Positions 38,201 through 45,536 are shown, counted from the stretch's first letter. The stretch is DNA of 64,000 bases from a bacterium (GCA_016125155.1 WGMI01000005.1:62001-126000), one strand, 5' to 3'. The notes: generated by a model from the sequence alone, not told the origin. A program made the numbers and translations.

Positions 38201-39283
38201 GGCCCCGGTGGTGCCGTTGTTGGCAAAACCATCTTGAAGCCAAGTCGATGCACTGGTGCTCGTGAACACCGTCGGGTTTTGAAGGTTGCCATCGGCTTCG
38301 TTCCAATCGGTGCCCGGCTGAGCCGTGGTGGCCGTGCTAAAGTCGTGGAGGTAGGGAATGCCATAGGCCGTCCGGAAGGGGAACGGTCCGCTCCAGTTCG
38401 ACTGACCCGAAACGCTGACGCAGGTTTCCCGAACGTAAAATGCATACGAAGTGCCAGGCATCAGCGAACTCAATGCCGCATTCGGAGCCGTGGTCGGAAC
38501 CAAGGTACCCGCTCCCTGTACAAATCCCGTGGGGCCGTATTCCACCTCCCAGGCCGTGGCCGTGGGGTCGCCCGCCGTCCACTGAATATTCGCCGTGGTG
38601 CTGCCTGTAGAGGCCACGCCCAAACCAAACGGCTGGGGGCACAAGGGCGCATTGCCGATGTAGATGTCGTCTATAGCAAGGTCGCCTTCAAAACTGGTAC
38701 CCCGAATGCCTTTAAAGCGCACCTTAATGACCCCGCTATAGCTGGTCAATGGCACTACCGCCAAGTTCCAAGGCTGGCTTCCGGCGGTTTGCACCTGACC
38801 CACTTGCGACCAAACGTTGGACCAGACGCCTCCAGAAAAGACCTCAACTTCGAGGGAGCCCATGCTCGCCCCATACATATGGTAGTAAAACTCGAGGCGT
38901 TGGGTGGTCAAGCCCGTCAAGTCGATATCGGGGCTCGTGAAATAAGCGAAAGAACCGGCAACCCCCGCAGAGGTCTCAAGGTAGAGATACACTCCACCGG
39001 CCACGCCGAAGGTCGTGTTGTCGAACCAAGGTCCGGTGTTCAAAGAATTCTCATTCGCACCCGTGGCATCTTCAGTCTCCCAGCGCATTCCCGTAGCGGT
39101 AGCATCAGAATTCAAAATCCAGCAACTCGGGTTGATGCTCGCACCGGCAACCGTACCCACAACCGGAACCGTTACACCGGTAAAATTGAGGTTGATGGGT
39201 GCACTCAGCGGACTCGCAGGAGGACATTGGGCCCAACTCAGGGCCGGGAGCATCAGAGATGCAAGCAGTAGGTGCTTTTTCAT
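32276..39283 (-). CDS. Giant secreted multi-domain protein with T9SS sorting domain
   Basis: 2335 residues from MKKHLLLASLMLPALSWAQ, a classical signal peptide. About six choice-of-anchor-J/MAM-like modules (typical piece GLRWETEDATGANENSL) alternate with about nine fibronectin type III domains (each with EYGPxGFxxGxGT and a GLTxxTxYxFYV pattern). Two PKD domains follow near residues 1960-2035 and 2125-2210 (YAWTFGDGNSG; YLWDFGNGTSS). The last 80 residues (VSVFPNPTNDRFSV ... KGIYLIRI) are a type A T9SS C-terminal sorting domain, so it is exported by the type IX system and probably surface-attached. Some modules are near-identical at DNA level. Likely an adhesin or matrix protein; no enzyme domain seen. 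Confidence 0.92.
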   Translation of the reverse strand: MKKHLLLASLMLPALSWAQCPPASPLSAPINLNFTGVTVPVVGTVAGASINPSCWILNSDATATGMRWETEDATGANENSLNTGPWFDNTTFGVAGGVYLYLETSAGVAGSFAYFTSPDIDLTGLTTQRLEFYYHMYGASMGSLEVEVFSGGVWSNVWSQVGQVQTAGSQPWNLAVVPLTSYSGVIKVRFKGIRGTSFEGDLAIDDIYIGNAPLCPQPFGLGVASTGSTTANIQWTAGDPTATAWEVEYGPTGFVQGAGTLVPTTAPNAALSSLMPGTSYAFYVRETCVSVSGQSNWSGPFPFRTAYGIPYLHDFSTATTAQPGTDWNEADGNLQNPTVFTSTSASTWLQDGFANNGTTGAYRIQKFSSTTLYTEWILSPSIDLGTGQTLEVRFDAAVTAAGGTGPGVLGVDDTIALVISTNNGATWERSNIIGLLTSANTFTNTGSKFAFPVTGYSGTVRFGLYAKSNASTTPSVDFFVDNFEVRVPPACPDPTGIGVSGITSTAANISWTSTGTNFNIEYGPSGFSQGTGTVLTSSTNSIALAGLTGNTTYDVYVQNDCGGNGVSVWSGPITFTTLCNTASMPYTRNFNTWPPACWDLTGGTQTVAQNANNYMFFNFWGWTSGNFALATTEPITIGQDAQVEFRWSHLYSSTYPLDQLLLQVSIAGSGNWVTIKDLIGITFTTPGAANTAPAPDANFIQELIYLDPATYTNQTVQFRFRGNSGFGPSVYVDDFKVTAIPSCPPPAGLSATAVLSSTATINWTSTGTAFNIEYGPAGFGQGTGTVVTSTSNSVNLTGLNGNTTYHVYVQNNCGTGTSSWAGPLSFTTLCNTASIPYNRDFNTWPPACWDLTGGTQTVAQNANNYMFFNFWGWTSGNFALATTEPIFIGQNAQIEFSWSHLYSTVYPLDQLLVQVSIAGSNNWVTVLDLIGPTFTTPGAANTAPAPAANFIPELIYLDPATYTNQTIQVRLRGNSGFGPNVYVNDFKVVPVPACPPPTQLDDVLLEGYQATVTWSGFGTNYNVEWGPQGFGQGSGTVIPTTNDTVTITGLTPVTCYDFYVQNNCGGTQSAWAGPFTFCTTVSCPAPTGVNITPTAFTATINYLSGAANTNYVWGLAGTTPTTGTVLSTNQNSINLTGLTAATVYTIWLQDSCGVGDVSTWAGPFNFATLCAPITAPYSTGFTGIAAGLIGTQPTPLTLSNCWEMGAGGTGLRWETEDATGANENSLATGPFFDNTTPATPGGMYVYLETSSGGTGNVAFFTSPEIVTTSLTNPELRFAYHMYGATMDTLRVDVWSNGVWDLNAWSIFGQQQTSGAAPWNTGVVNLASYGDTIRVRFAGRRGTSFTGDISLDDISIANPPACPSPQLLGAFNTTAFTSQVYWTTGAPTATTWYVEYGPAGFNPGSGTTVTASNDTVLLTGLMPATAYHFYVSELCANGIDTSNLVGPAAFATLCAPLMAPYTANFTGVAPGLIGTQPVPLTLTNCWELGADVGGLRWETEDASGANENSLATGPFFDATTPSTVGGMYLYLETSFGAAGARASVVSPEIVLTNLTVPYLTFAYHMYGATMDSLRVDVWSNGVWDVNAWSIFGQQQTAGSDPWLTAGLSLAAYSDTIRVRFVGRRGTSFTGDISLDDVKFDEAPACPAPTQPNVIGTTTNTATVYWTAGSPAATTWFVEYGAPGFTPGTGTVVSPASTNDTITISGLSASTTYEFYVSELCPNGIDTSNATGPRTFTTLCTTANMPYLRDMNTWPPTCWDLTGGTFQANHNSLSYMEFDFWGQTSGNYAVSTSEAIFLNQNAELRYKWSHLYSAIYPNDQLIVMVSIAGSGVWDTVSNLIGTTFTTPGAANTAPAPANNFIEEVIALDPATYTGQSIQVRFRGNSDFGPDLFIDSVQVIATGASACPLPTNLSVTGVCDTAFVTWAGQDTALVQYGPAGFTPGTGTVVTAYNQAATITGLATGTAYDYWVANVCSGSGDTSGYAGPFTYTQPTGPTAAFTSSVNASTVNFNASTSVGAVSYAWTFGDGNSGTGVMPTHTYAASGSYSVTLTVTDACGNTASVTQTVVIATVATCPQPSGLNASNVQCDRATLGWASISGNSLVQWGPAGFTPGTGTVVNTISPYLLTGLSAGTSYDFWVADICSATGDTSAYTGPVTFTTATAPLPVLNSISWTQTATSATTGEVTFVTNASPAGVGYLWDFGNGTSSNSANPIATYTQNGSYSVTLQLSNACGTFDTTVTVNVTGISLAENALGAGVSVFPNPTNDRFSVGIAQGDAGTFRFTLTNALGQVIEQRELSHRGGSSEIEFDLSGKAKGIYLIRIDNGQASVTRRIHKN
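36654..36763 (-). repeat. Internal 110-bp identical segment, copy 1
   Basis: Identical base for base to 37407-37516 inside the giant gene. It encodes the FNTWPPACWDLTGGTQ to NNYMFFNFWGWTSG region of one anchor-J-like module. Confidence 0.9.
37407..37516 (-). repeat. Internal 110-bp identical segment, copy 2
   Basis: Second copy of the 110-bp segment, about 750 bp away, i.e. one anchor-J plus FN3 unit. Flanking sequence is similar but diverged, so the identity suggests recent duplication or gene conversion. Confidence 0.9.
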
Positions 39284-39417
39284 CGATTGGGGATTTCCGT
39301 GACGTAGGTTGATAAAACCGGACATAGGACCGGGGCGTTAAAAATACCTAAACAACACTTCGGTACAAGAGCGAGGCTCTCAATTTGGAGCCATGCACCT
39401 GTTTCATTGAGCGAACG

Positions 39418-39657
39418 CTAATCTCCGCTCTTGGAAAGAAGATTTCGGTAGTGGGCCAAAAAAGCCAAAACAATCCCGAAGAGAAAAGCAGTACCCGTTT
39501 TGAACCAAAATTGTACGCACGCGCACCAATACTCGTAGAAGAGCAGGGATAAAATCAAGACAAACAAAACCGCCGAAATCCGAAACAGCCATAACGCCGT
39601 GGTTCGCTGGCGCAAAACTCTCCGCGCCCCCCATCGATTGCGTTCGGTCTTCTCCAT
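39418..39657 (-). CDS. Small two-span membrane protein, unknown function
   Basis: 79 residues: a basic N-terminus (MEKTERNRWGARRVLRQR), then two hydrophobic spans at about 20-41 and 50-68 joined by YEYWCACVQFWFK, and a short polar tail. The positive-inside pattern supports membrane insertion. TAACTTCG, two mismatches from the promoter core, lies just upstream. It is downstream of tRNA-Arg in divergent orientation. No family recognised. Confidence 0.55.
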   Translation of the reverse strand: MEKTERNRWGARRVLRQRTTALWLFRISAVLFVLILSLLFYEYWCACVQFWFKTGTAFLFGIVLAFLAHYRNLLSKSGD

Positions 39658-39739
39658 AGAGGCACGAAGTTAAGACATCGACCATGGAGGCAGGGTATCT
39701 GAGACACTTTCGTTCTCAAATCATCACCCACTGAAACCG

Positions 39740-39747
39740 TATTTTTG
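39740..39747 (+). promoter_or_regulatory. Bacteroidota -7 promoter element for tRNA-Arg
   Basis: TATTTTTG, full match to TAnnTTTG, 14 nt before the first base of the tRNA. Confidence 0.65.
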
Positions 39748-39761
39748 CACACCCCATAAAA

Positions 39762-39835
39762 GGTCGCGTAGCTCAGTTGGATAGAGCATCTGCCTTCTAA
39801 GCAGACGGTCGAAGGTTCGAATCCTTCCGCGATCG
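39762..39835 (+). tRNA. tRNA-Arg (anticodon TCT)
   Basis: 74-nt cloverleaf. Acceptor GGTCGCG/CGCGATC (one G-U pair), D stem GCTC/GAGC, anticodon stem TCTGC/GCAGA with loop CTTCTAA (anticodon TCT at 39796-39798), T stem GAAGG/CCTTC with loop TTCGAAT, discriminator G. It reads AGA codons. CCA is not encoded. The last 12 bases are repeated 211 bp downstream as part of a 79-bp direct repeat. Confidence 0.96.
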
Positions 39836-39902
39836 CAGCCGAAAGAAAATACAGAAAGGGTCGGGCAAGCAACGCTTGCTTCGCTTTGGGCGCGGAGCCG
39901 AC
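39824..39902 (+). repeat. 79-bp direct repeat, copy 1 (includes tRNA-Arg 3' end)
   Basis: Perfectly identical to 40035-40113. It begins in the T stem of tRNA-Arg (CTTCCGCGATCG) and continues into hairpin-rich sequence with GCAAGC-AAC-GCTTGC. The arrangement is what remains when an element integrates at a tRNA 3' end, though local tandem duplication is equally possible. Confidence 0.9.
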
Positions 39903-40034
39903 CCAAGCTTGCTTGAGGGAGGAAAAGCGCCCATAAAGCGAAAGCCGCGCGAAGCGCGCGCCCCCGACCCTGATGCACGCCCCAACACGGCTGCGTACTG
40001 AAACCAAAGCACCCAACGGATCGGCGCAGCCAAT
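39903..40034. other. Spacer between the two 79-bp repeats
   Basis: 132 bases with no gene. It contains GCGCG-AAG-CGCGC, and CCCGACCC (near 39963-39970), which is complementary to GGGTCGGG inside copy 1, so the whole stretch could fold as one long structure downstream of tRNA-Arg. Confidence 0.5.
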
Positions 40035-40113
40035 CTTCCGCGATCGCAGCCGAAAGAAAATACAGAAAGGGTCGGGCAAGCAACGCTTGCTTCGCTTTGG
40101 GCGCGGAGCCGAC
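40035..40113 (+). repeat. 79-bp direct repeat, copy 2
   Basis: Second perfect copy. Only the last 12 bases of the tRNA are re-created, so this is not a second tRNA gene. Confidence 0.9.
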
Positions 40114-40348
40114 TCCCGTTCCCTCGGTTCCTGCGGAGAGATAAGAAACTGTTTTTCCTACGAGACCCGCGCGTACCAGTCGCTCTGTTTCTGCCGATTG
40201 AAGCGTGACTGTTTCTTCTAATGATCCTACTCTGATGTGAATCTCCTGCAGTCAACCACTTGGCAGTTGCCAAGCGAGTACTTAAACGAAAATGTGCTTC
40301 CCGATTCCCGGGGTTCAAGGCATCGGGGTGCGGTTCAATACCATCCCT
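40114..40348. other. Non-coding stretch between the repeats and the TonB receptor
   Basis: No protein-like frame. It holds CTTGGCA-GT-TGCCAAG (40259-40274), a tight 7-bp inverted repeat of unknown use, about 75 nt past the receptor stop. No T-run follows, so it is a poor terminator. Confidence 0.35.
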
Positions 40349-42673
40349 TCAAAACGAATACGCCAACGCCACACTCGGCAAAATGGGCAACTGATCGACC
40401 CGTTTGAAATCAAGCCGGTCGAAATAGAAAATATTCTCGCGGTTCAACAGATTGGTGACGGAAAGTGTTGCTTCAAACTTCTGATTCCGCGTCAATTCCC
40501 ACTGACGACGGAGGCTGATGTCAACCCGGTGGTAGTTGGGTAATCGGGCGGAGTTTAGTTCGCCGTACAACACCTTCACCTCTCCATTTTCGACCGTATA
40601 ATCATAGCTTACCTGCGGTTGTCCTCCCGGATTGTTGAACGTCTGCCCCGGCGCAAACCCGCGGGTGGGCGTAAACGGGAAACCGCTTCCGAAGTTGTAG
40701 CGCACCGTCAACTCCCAGTGCTTTTGCTTGCCCCAAGCATAGGTACCCAACAAATTGAGGTTGTGCCGACGGTCGAAGTGGGGGGCGTATTCGCGAAACC
40801 CATCGTTTCGGGTAACCACGGTATAGGAATAGGCCGTCCACAAGTACATCGGCCCCCACTCCCCTTTGATCAACACATCGACCCCCTGGGCCAGCCCCTC
40901 TTCGACGATAAAATCGGTGCGCAATTCCTCCGGCTTGGTAAAATCATCGCTGTCGTACAGTTTGTTGCGGTTGAGATTCGTGATTTGCGGAAAATCCTTG
41001 ATGTAGCCCTCCACACTGATGTCGATGCTCGAGGTCAACTCGTATTCCGCGCCCAAAACATAGTGTACAGCAGTCTGCAATTTGTTGTCGCTGAACTCGC
41101 TCGGAACATCTTCTGGACTCGACAAAAAACCGTAAAACAGATTGACCACATCGCGGTCTGAGGTCGCGGCTACGAGGTTCTGGCTGTACACCCCAAAGGC
41201 CCCCTTGAGTCTAAAGCGGTCGTTGAACGTATACTTCATTCCCAGTCGAGGTTCGATGCTGAACTCGCTCAGCGCCCCGTAATAATGCAAATGCACCCCT
41301 GGTTCGACCAACAATTTGCCCGCATCCCATTTATAGCGCATAAATCCGGCCAACTCAGAGTTGTTTTCCGTCTGGCTAATGACGCTCCCGAGTTGGTTGG
41401 TGAAGGCGTAGTTGGTTTGATAGCCAATGGCTTGAATCCCATAGCGCAGCTCGTCGTTTTCGCGCAAAAAATAGGTGAAGTTTAACCCTCCGTTAAAACC
41501 GTTGATGCTCGAAGTACGCGGCAATCCATCGCCTTGAATGCTGCTGATGTCATAGCTGGAATAAGCCAAATTTCCATCGAGCACCATGGCCGAACCGCTC
41601 GGAATGGCGCGGAAATCGAATCCCGCACCGCGGCTGTCCCAAGACACGCTGTTGTTGGCGTCGATGTCTACGTCGTCGGAAAAACTAAAGCCAAACACGT
41701 TCACATTCGATCCGTTGGTCGAACTGTTCGACACCTTGGCGTACAAATCGGTAAAGGCAAAGGGAAGCCCGCCAAACTCCGTTTCCACATAAGGGTAAAA
41801 GATGTCGTCGGTCTGGTCTAGATAGCTCGTCTTGCCCGAGATCAAAAAGCTCGTAGAAGATCGCTCAGCGCCGGGCTTTTTAAACAAAGGCCCTTCGAGC
41901 AACAGTTTGCTGCTGAACGTACTGGCGTTGATTTTGCCTGCAAACCGCTTGGAATTGCCCGGGCGGGTGCGGATGTCCATGACCGAAGAGGTGCGCCCCC
42001 CGTAGTCGGCGTTGAAACCCGCGGTGTAGACATCGGCGGTCTGGATGATGTCGGCGTCAAAAACGCTGTAAAACCCGATCGAGTGGAACGGATTGTAAAT
42101 GATCATTTGATCGAGCTGCACCAAGTTCTGGATGGGCGCGCCACCGCGGATATACAACTGCCCACCTTGGTCGCCTGTGGTAATGACCCCCGGCAATACC
42201 TGTAGGGCTCGGATAAGGTCTGCATCGCCCCCTACCGAGAACTGCGTAATCCGCTTCGGACTCAGGGTCACCACGCTGGTGAGCACCTCGGTTTCTCGCT
42301 CTTGTTTTTCGGCGGACACCTGAATGTCGTTCAAAATGGTTTTGTCTTCGACCAAGTCAAACCGCAAATCGGTGACCTTGCCCGCCCTGACGGATGCCGT
42401 CTTGGTCTGTTTGGCATAACCAATAAACTGCACCACCACCTCTACAGTTCCTGGAGGCACCTCATTGAGCACATAGAGCCCTTGCTCGTTGGTGGTGGTC
42501 GCGATTCGGGTTCCCGCAATGGAGACCGAGGCGAACGAAACTGGTTGATCGGTTTGGGCATCGTAGACAAAACCGCGGACTTTGCCTGTGGTCTGAGCCA
42601 ACATGGAAAGGGGCGCCAAGGCGATGCACATCGGGATCCAAAGCCCGGTCAAATGCCTCTTCAAAAAACTCAT
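40349..42673 (-). CDS. TonB-dependent outer-membrane receptor
   Basis: 774 residues from MSFLKRHLTG, which gives a signal peptide ending LSMLAQ; 51 upstream in-frame residues lack any such pattern. Residues 31-115 are a CarboxypepD-like regulatory domain (GKVRGFVYDAQTDQPVSFASVSIAGTRI). A plug domain spans about 125-240 (ALQVLPGVITTGDQGGQLYIRGGAPIQNLVQLD), followed by a 22-strand-type barrel ending LPSVALAYSF. It imports a ligand using the TonB system. No SusD partner, so it is not a polysaccharide locus of the SusCD type. Substrate unknown. Confidence 0.9.
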   Translation of the reverse strand: MSFLKRHLTGLWIPMCIALAPLSMLAQTTGKVRGFVYDAQTDQPVSFASVSIAGTRIATTTNEQGLYVLNEVPPGTVEVVVQFIGYAKQTKTASVRAGKVTDLRFDLVEDKTILNDIQVSAEKQERETEVLTSVVTLSPKRITQFSVGGDADLIRALQVLPGVITTGDQGGQLYIRGGAPIQNLVQLDQMIIYNPFHSIGFYSVFDADIIQTADVYTAGFNADYGGRTSSVMDIRTRPGNSKRFAGKINASTFSSKLLLEGPLFKKPGAERSSTSFLISGKTSYLDQTDDIFYPYVETEFGGLPFAFTDLYAKVSNSSTNGSNVNVFGFSFSDDVDIDANNSVSWDSRGAGFDFRAIPSGSAMVLDGNLAYSSYDISSIQGDGLPRTSSINGFNGGLNFTYFLRENDELRYGIQAIGYQTNYAFTNQLGSVISQTENNSELAGFMRYKWDAGKLLVEPGVHLHYYGALSEFSIEPRLGMKYTFNDRFRLKGAFGVYSQNLVAATSDRDVVNLFYGFLSSPEDVPSEFSDNKLQTAVHYVLGAEYELTSSIDISVEGYIKDFPQITNLNRNKLYDSDDFTKPEELRTDFIVEEGLAQGVDVLIKGEWGPMYLWTAYSYTVVTRNDGFREYAPHFDRRHNLNLLGTYAWGKQKHWELTVRYNFGSGFPFTPTRGFAPGQTFNNPGGQPQVSYDYTVENGEVKVLYGELNSARLPNYHRVDISLRRQWELTRNQKFEATLSVTNLLNRENIFYFDRLDFKRVDQLPILPSVALAYSF

Positions 42674-42734
42674 GCGCAAAGGGGGGTAAGGGGTGGGCAA
42701 GTTAAGGCGGGGGAAGAAAGTGAACCAACAGCGC

Positions 42735-43817
42735 TTAGCCAGAGCGCAAGGCGTCGCGTATGCGCGGGTCGAGCCAGGCAAAGAGGAGGTCGACGCACAA
42801 TTGCAAAACGATAAAAACGAGGCCAATCAGCAATACTGCGCCCATAACTACGGGCAAATCCAACAGTTCGAGCGCGCGAACCATTTCCTTGCCCAATCCG
42901 TTCCACCCAAAGATGGTTTCGACAAATACGGCTCCTGCCAACATCGAAGCGAACCAACCCGATATGGCCGTAATGACCGGCGTCAAAGCATTGGGAAGAG
43001 CGTGGGCCCAGAGCACCCTCAGAGGGGAAAGCCCTTTGGAATGGGCCGTACGAACCATATCGCGGCCCATGACTTCGAGCACATTGCCGCGTACCAATTG
43101 GGCAATAACCCCCAGGGGTCGGATGCCGAGGGTAAATGCGGGCAGAATGAGATTCTGAGGGCGGAATAACCAGGCCTCACCATAGTCGTCCAGCTCGCGC
43201 AAATTGCCACTCATGGGCAACCCGGTCCAATCGTGCCAGAGAAACCCAAAGATCCAAGCGATCAGAATGGCGCTCAAAAAAGACGGAAGCGCCATGCCCA
43301 CCGACCCTGCGAAGAGCAGAAATCGATCGAGGAACGTATGAGGATACAAGGCCGAAACGATGCCCAAACCCAGCCCAACGATTGCGGCAAACACAAGGGA
43401 ACACAGGGCCAACAAGGCCGTATTCGGGAACACAGACGCCAATATTGAGGAAACGCTGCGGTCTGCTTGTTGATACGAAAATCGCAGGAAGGGCTTCTTG
43501 AGCACCCCGACCCGATTCCCTGAGGTGAAAAACACTACCCCCCCCTGCCGATCGGCGCTCCAAGCCCGGGGACCCTCGACCCGATAGACCGAAAGCGGGC
43601 TCAGATCGTTCAGATACGATGTGTAGCGCACCCAAAGCGGTTGATCGAATCCGAATTTGGCGCGCAGTGCTTCCAACTGGGCGCTGTCTTCTCGCTGCCC
43701 CAGCATCATCCGTGCCGGATCGCCCGGGAGCACATCGAATAAGAAAAACACCACAGTAACCAGACCGAATGCGATGGCCACCCCTTCGGACAACTTCTTG
43801 AGGGCGTAGCGCCACAT
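42735..43817 (-). CDS. DppB-type ABC transporter permease (orphan)
   Basis: 360-residue inner-membrane permease of the peptide/nickel family. The N-terminus has VFFLFDVLPGDPARMMLGQ, and a periplasmic loop of about 80 residues separates span 1 from span 2. The EAA-type loop RTAHSKGLSPLRVLWAHALPNALTPVI (around residues 247-273) contacts the ATPase, and VFVETIFGWNGLGKEMV is a family signature. The partner DppC permease, ATPases and binding protein are not next to it, so the rest of the transporter must be elsewhere. It starts 4 nt downstream of the DoxX-type gene stop, and is likely in the same operon. Confidence 0.9.
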   Translation of the reverse strand: MWRYALKKLSEGVAIAFGLVTVVFFLFDVLPGDPARMMLGQREDSAQLEALRAKFGFDQPLWVRYTSYLNDLSPLSVYRVEGPRAWSADRQGGVVFFTSGNRVGVLKKPFLRFSYQQADRSVSSILASVFPNTALLALCSLVFAAIVGLGLGIVSALYPHTFLDRFLLFAGSVGMALPSFLSAILIAWIFGFLWHDWTGLPMSGNLRELDDYGEAWLFRPQNLILPAFTLGIRPLGVIAQLVRGNVLEVMGRDMVRTAHSKGLSPLRVLWAHALPNALTPVITAISGWFASMLAGAVFVETIFGWNGLGKEMVRALELLDLPVVMGAVLLIGLVFIVLQLCVDLLFAWLDPRIRDALRSG

Positions 43818-43821
43818 GGAC

Positions 43822-44955
43822 CTAGAGCAGCGCTTTGAGTTCTTCTGGCTCAGGCAGGGCCCGGTGGGCCCACTTTCCGGCCACGGTGCCCCTCCTGAGC
43901 AGCATCAACCCTGGATTGGAGCGCGTCATGGTTTTGATGGTCGTCAAGTCGGCCGTGCCTACATTGAAGTGGAGCGTTTCTGCCAATTCCTCAGGGGCGG
44001 GGGCATCGGGGGCCACGCCCAACATCAGAATGCCATTCTGCTTGGCAAACTCCGAGAGGGCATCAATGCGCCCGAGCCCTTTTTTGTTGGCATCGGCATA
44101 GGAACGCATGGGCACGAGCAACAGGGCCTCGGCCTCGAGCACCGCTTGGGTAAGGTCTTGTCCGGCATATCCAATCACAAAGTCGTGCACCGGTGGCTCG
44201 TATCCTTCCTGTACCACGATGCTTTCGGTCTTGGACTCATCGATAACCCATTCTTTTTTCTCCCACCAGCGTTCGGCATTGTAGCGCTCCGAGTCGACCC
44301 GCTCTGTGGCCCCGGTGGAGGAATTCACCAGCGTGTACAAGGTCGCATAACGGGTGGGTTCCAACCCCAGTTCTACGGCGGTCTTCATGCCTTCGGGAAT
44401 ACTCTTGCCAACGGCATAGGGTCTAAAATCAATAAACGGCTGATAAAGAATCACATAAAGTCCTATGCAGATGGATATAAACCCGCTGAGCAACGACAAA
44501 CTGCCCGGAGCCGCCCCGGTTAGAATCGGTTTGATGTGCCGAAGGCCGAAGGCCAGAACAAGGATGAGAACGCTCAAAATCACGTCTTTGTAGAACGACT
44601 CCCAGGGCGTGAGCGGAATGGCGTCTCCGAAGCATCCGCAATCGGTTACCTTGTTGAAATAGGCCGAATAAAAGGTTAAAAAGGTAAAGAAGGCGATTAA
44701 CCCCGCGAGGGAATACACAGTGAGCCGGGGCTGAAAACCCAAGAGCAAAGCCACGCCCAAGACGATTTCGAGTACGACAAGTCCGAGCGCCAAAGGCACG
44801 GTAAAGGGATCGAGAAAACCCAAATTGAGCACACCGGGCGCAAAGTAGTCGTGCAATTTGAACGCCAGCCCCATCGGGTCGTTGAGTTTGACCAGACCGG
44901 AAAAAATAAAGGTGCTTCCGACCAAAAATCGAGCGATCTGAACGAGGAATTTCAT
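43822..44955 (-). CDS. DoxX-like membrane protein, BT_3928 family
   Basis: 377 residues. The first 150 residues form a DoxX/MauE-type four-span bundle (FLVGSTFIFSGLVKLNDPMGLAFKL, then DCGCFGDAIPLTPWESFYKD with the paired Cys). The C-terminal 190 residues are a periplasmic domain. This two-part form is the BT_3928 family of Bacteroidota, commonly found beside DUF1599. MauE-like proteins are linked to disulfide chemistry; the role here is unproven. Its start overlaps the DUF1599 stop (ATGA). Confidence 0.88.
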   Translation of the reverse strand: MKFLVQIARFLVGSTFIFSGLVKLNDPMGLAFKLHDYFAPGVLNLGFLDPFTVPLALGLVVLEIVLGVALLLGFQPRLTVYSLAGLIAFFTFLTFYSAYFNKVTDCGCFGDAIPLTPWESFYKDVILSVLILVLAFGLRHIKPILTGAAPGSLSLLSGFISICIGLYVILYQPFIDFRPYAVGKSIPEGMKTAVELGLEPTRYATLYTLVNSSTGATERVDSERYNAERWWEKKEWVIDESKTESIVVQEGYEPPVHDFVIGYAGQDLTQAVLEAEALLLVPMRSYADANKKGLGRIDALSEFAKQNGILMLGVAPDAPAPEELAETLHFNVGTADLTTIKTMTRSNPGLMLLRRGTVAGKWAHRALPEPEELKALL

Positions 44956-45521
44956 GGGGTTGAAGGGGTATCGGTAGGGCTTTGAACGGCGTCGAGCTTG
45001 AGCAAGGCAAACACAGCGTAGTTGACCAGGTCCATAAAATTGGCCTCCAACCCTTCGCTGACCAAGGTAGAACCCGACCGATCCTCGATCTGTTTAATCC
45101 GAAGGAGCTTTTGGAGCATCAGGTCGGTGATAGAGCTCAACCGCAGGGTTTTCCATGCTTCGCCATAGTCGTGGTTCTTGGCGAGCATCAGGTCGTAGCA
45201 ATCGTCGGAGGCCCGGTCGAAGGCTTCGAGTGCCTGGGCGACGCTGAGGTCGGGGTGATCCGTGGGCCCCAGTCTCAATTGAACCAACGCCATGAGCGCG
45301 TAGTTAACAATGCCGATGTAGTCGTCTTCGATGCGGTCGGACACTTTTTGCGCGCCTTTGAGCTCGATGCTACGAATGCGCTGCACTTTGATCGAGATTT
45401 GATCGGTGAGGGAGGGTGTCCGCAAAACCCTCCACGCACTGCCGTAGTCTTGGGCTTTGAGCGCAAAAAGACGTCGACATTGAGAGAGGAGCTCGCGGTA
45501 GCGGTCGGCAGTCTCGGCCAT
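44952..45521 (-). CDS. DUF1599 protein
   Basis: 189 residues made of two related halves, each with a K/N-x-x-DYGxAW motif: LKAQDYGSAWRVLR near residue 21 and LAKNHDYGEAWKTLR near 115, each followed by a DQISIKVQRIRSIE-type helix. The fold resembles all-alpha nucleotide pyrophosphohydrolases by the family description, but no substrate is established. It is first in a DUF1599-DoxX-permease unit and divergent from folP with only 15 nt between the starts. Confidence 0.9.
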   Translation of the reverse strand: MAETADRYRELLSQCRRLFALKAQDYGSAWRVLRTPSLTDQISIKVQRIRSIELKGAQKVSDRIEDDYIGIVNYALMALVQLRLGPTDHPDLSVAQALEAFDRASDDCYDLMLAKNHDYGEAWKTLRLSSITDLMLQKLLRIKQIEDRSGSTLVSEGLEANFMDLVNYAVFALLKLDAVQSPTDTPSTP

Positions 45522-45536
45522 TGCTACTTTTACAAG

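Noticed and set aside
33032-39271. Three plus-strand ORFs of about 380 codons (33032-34177, 36188-37327, 38120-39271) opposite the giant secreted protein
   Set aside because: Two of them look alike only because the sense modules are repeated. They are rich in Arg and Gly without any fold signature.
39824-40113. Possible CRISPR-type array at the repeated segment downstream of tRNA-Arg
   Set aside because: Only two copies, 79 bp long with a 132-bp spacer; no cas genes and a clear link to the tRNA 3' end instead.
40259-40274. CTTGGCA-GT-TGCCAAG as a terminator for the TonB receptor gene
   Set aside because: The loop of 2 nt is too tight and no T-run follows on either strand; left as a palindrome of unknown use.
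39555-40318. Overlapping minus-strand ORFs (about 120-175 codons) over the tRNA-Arg repeats
   Set aside because: They contain the same peptide twice because the 79-bp DNA repeat is translated; they run across the tRNA and have no family resemblance.
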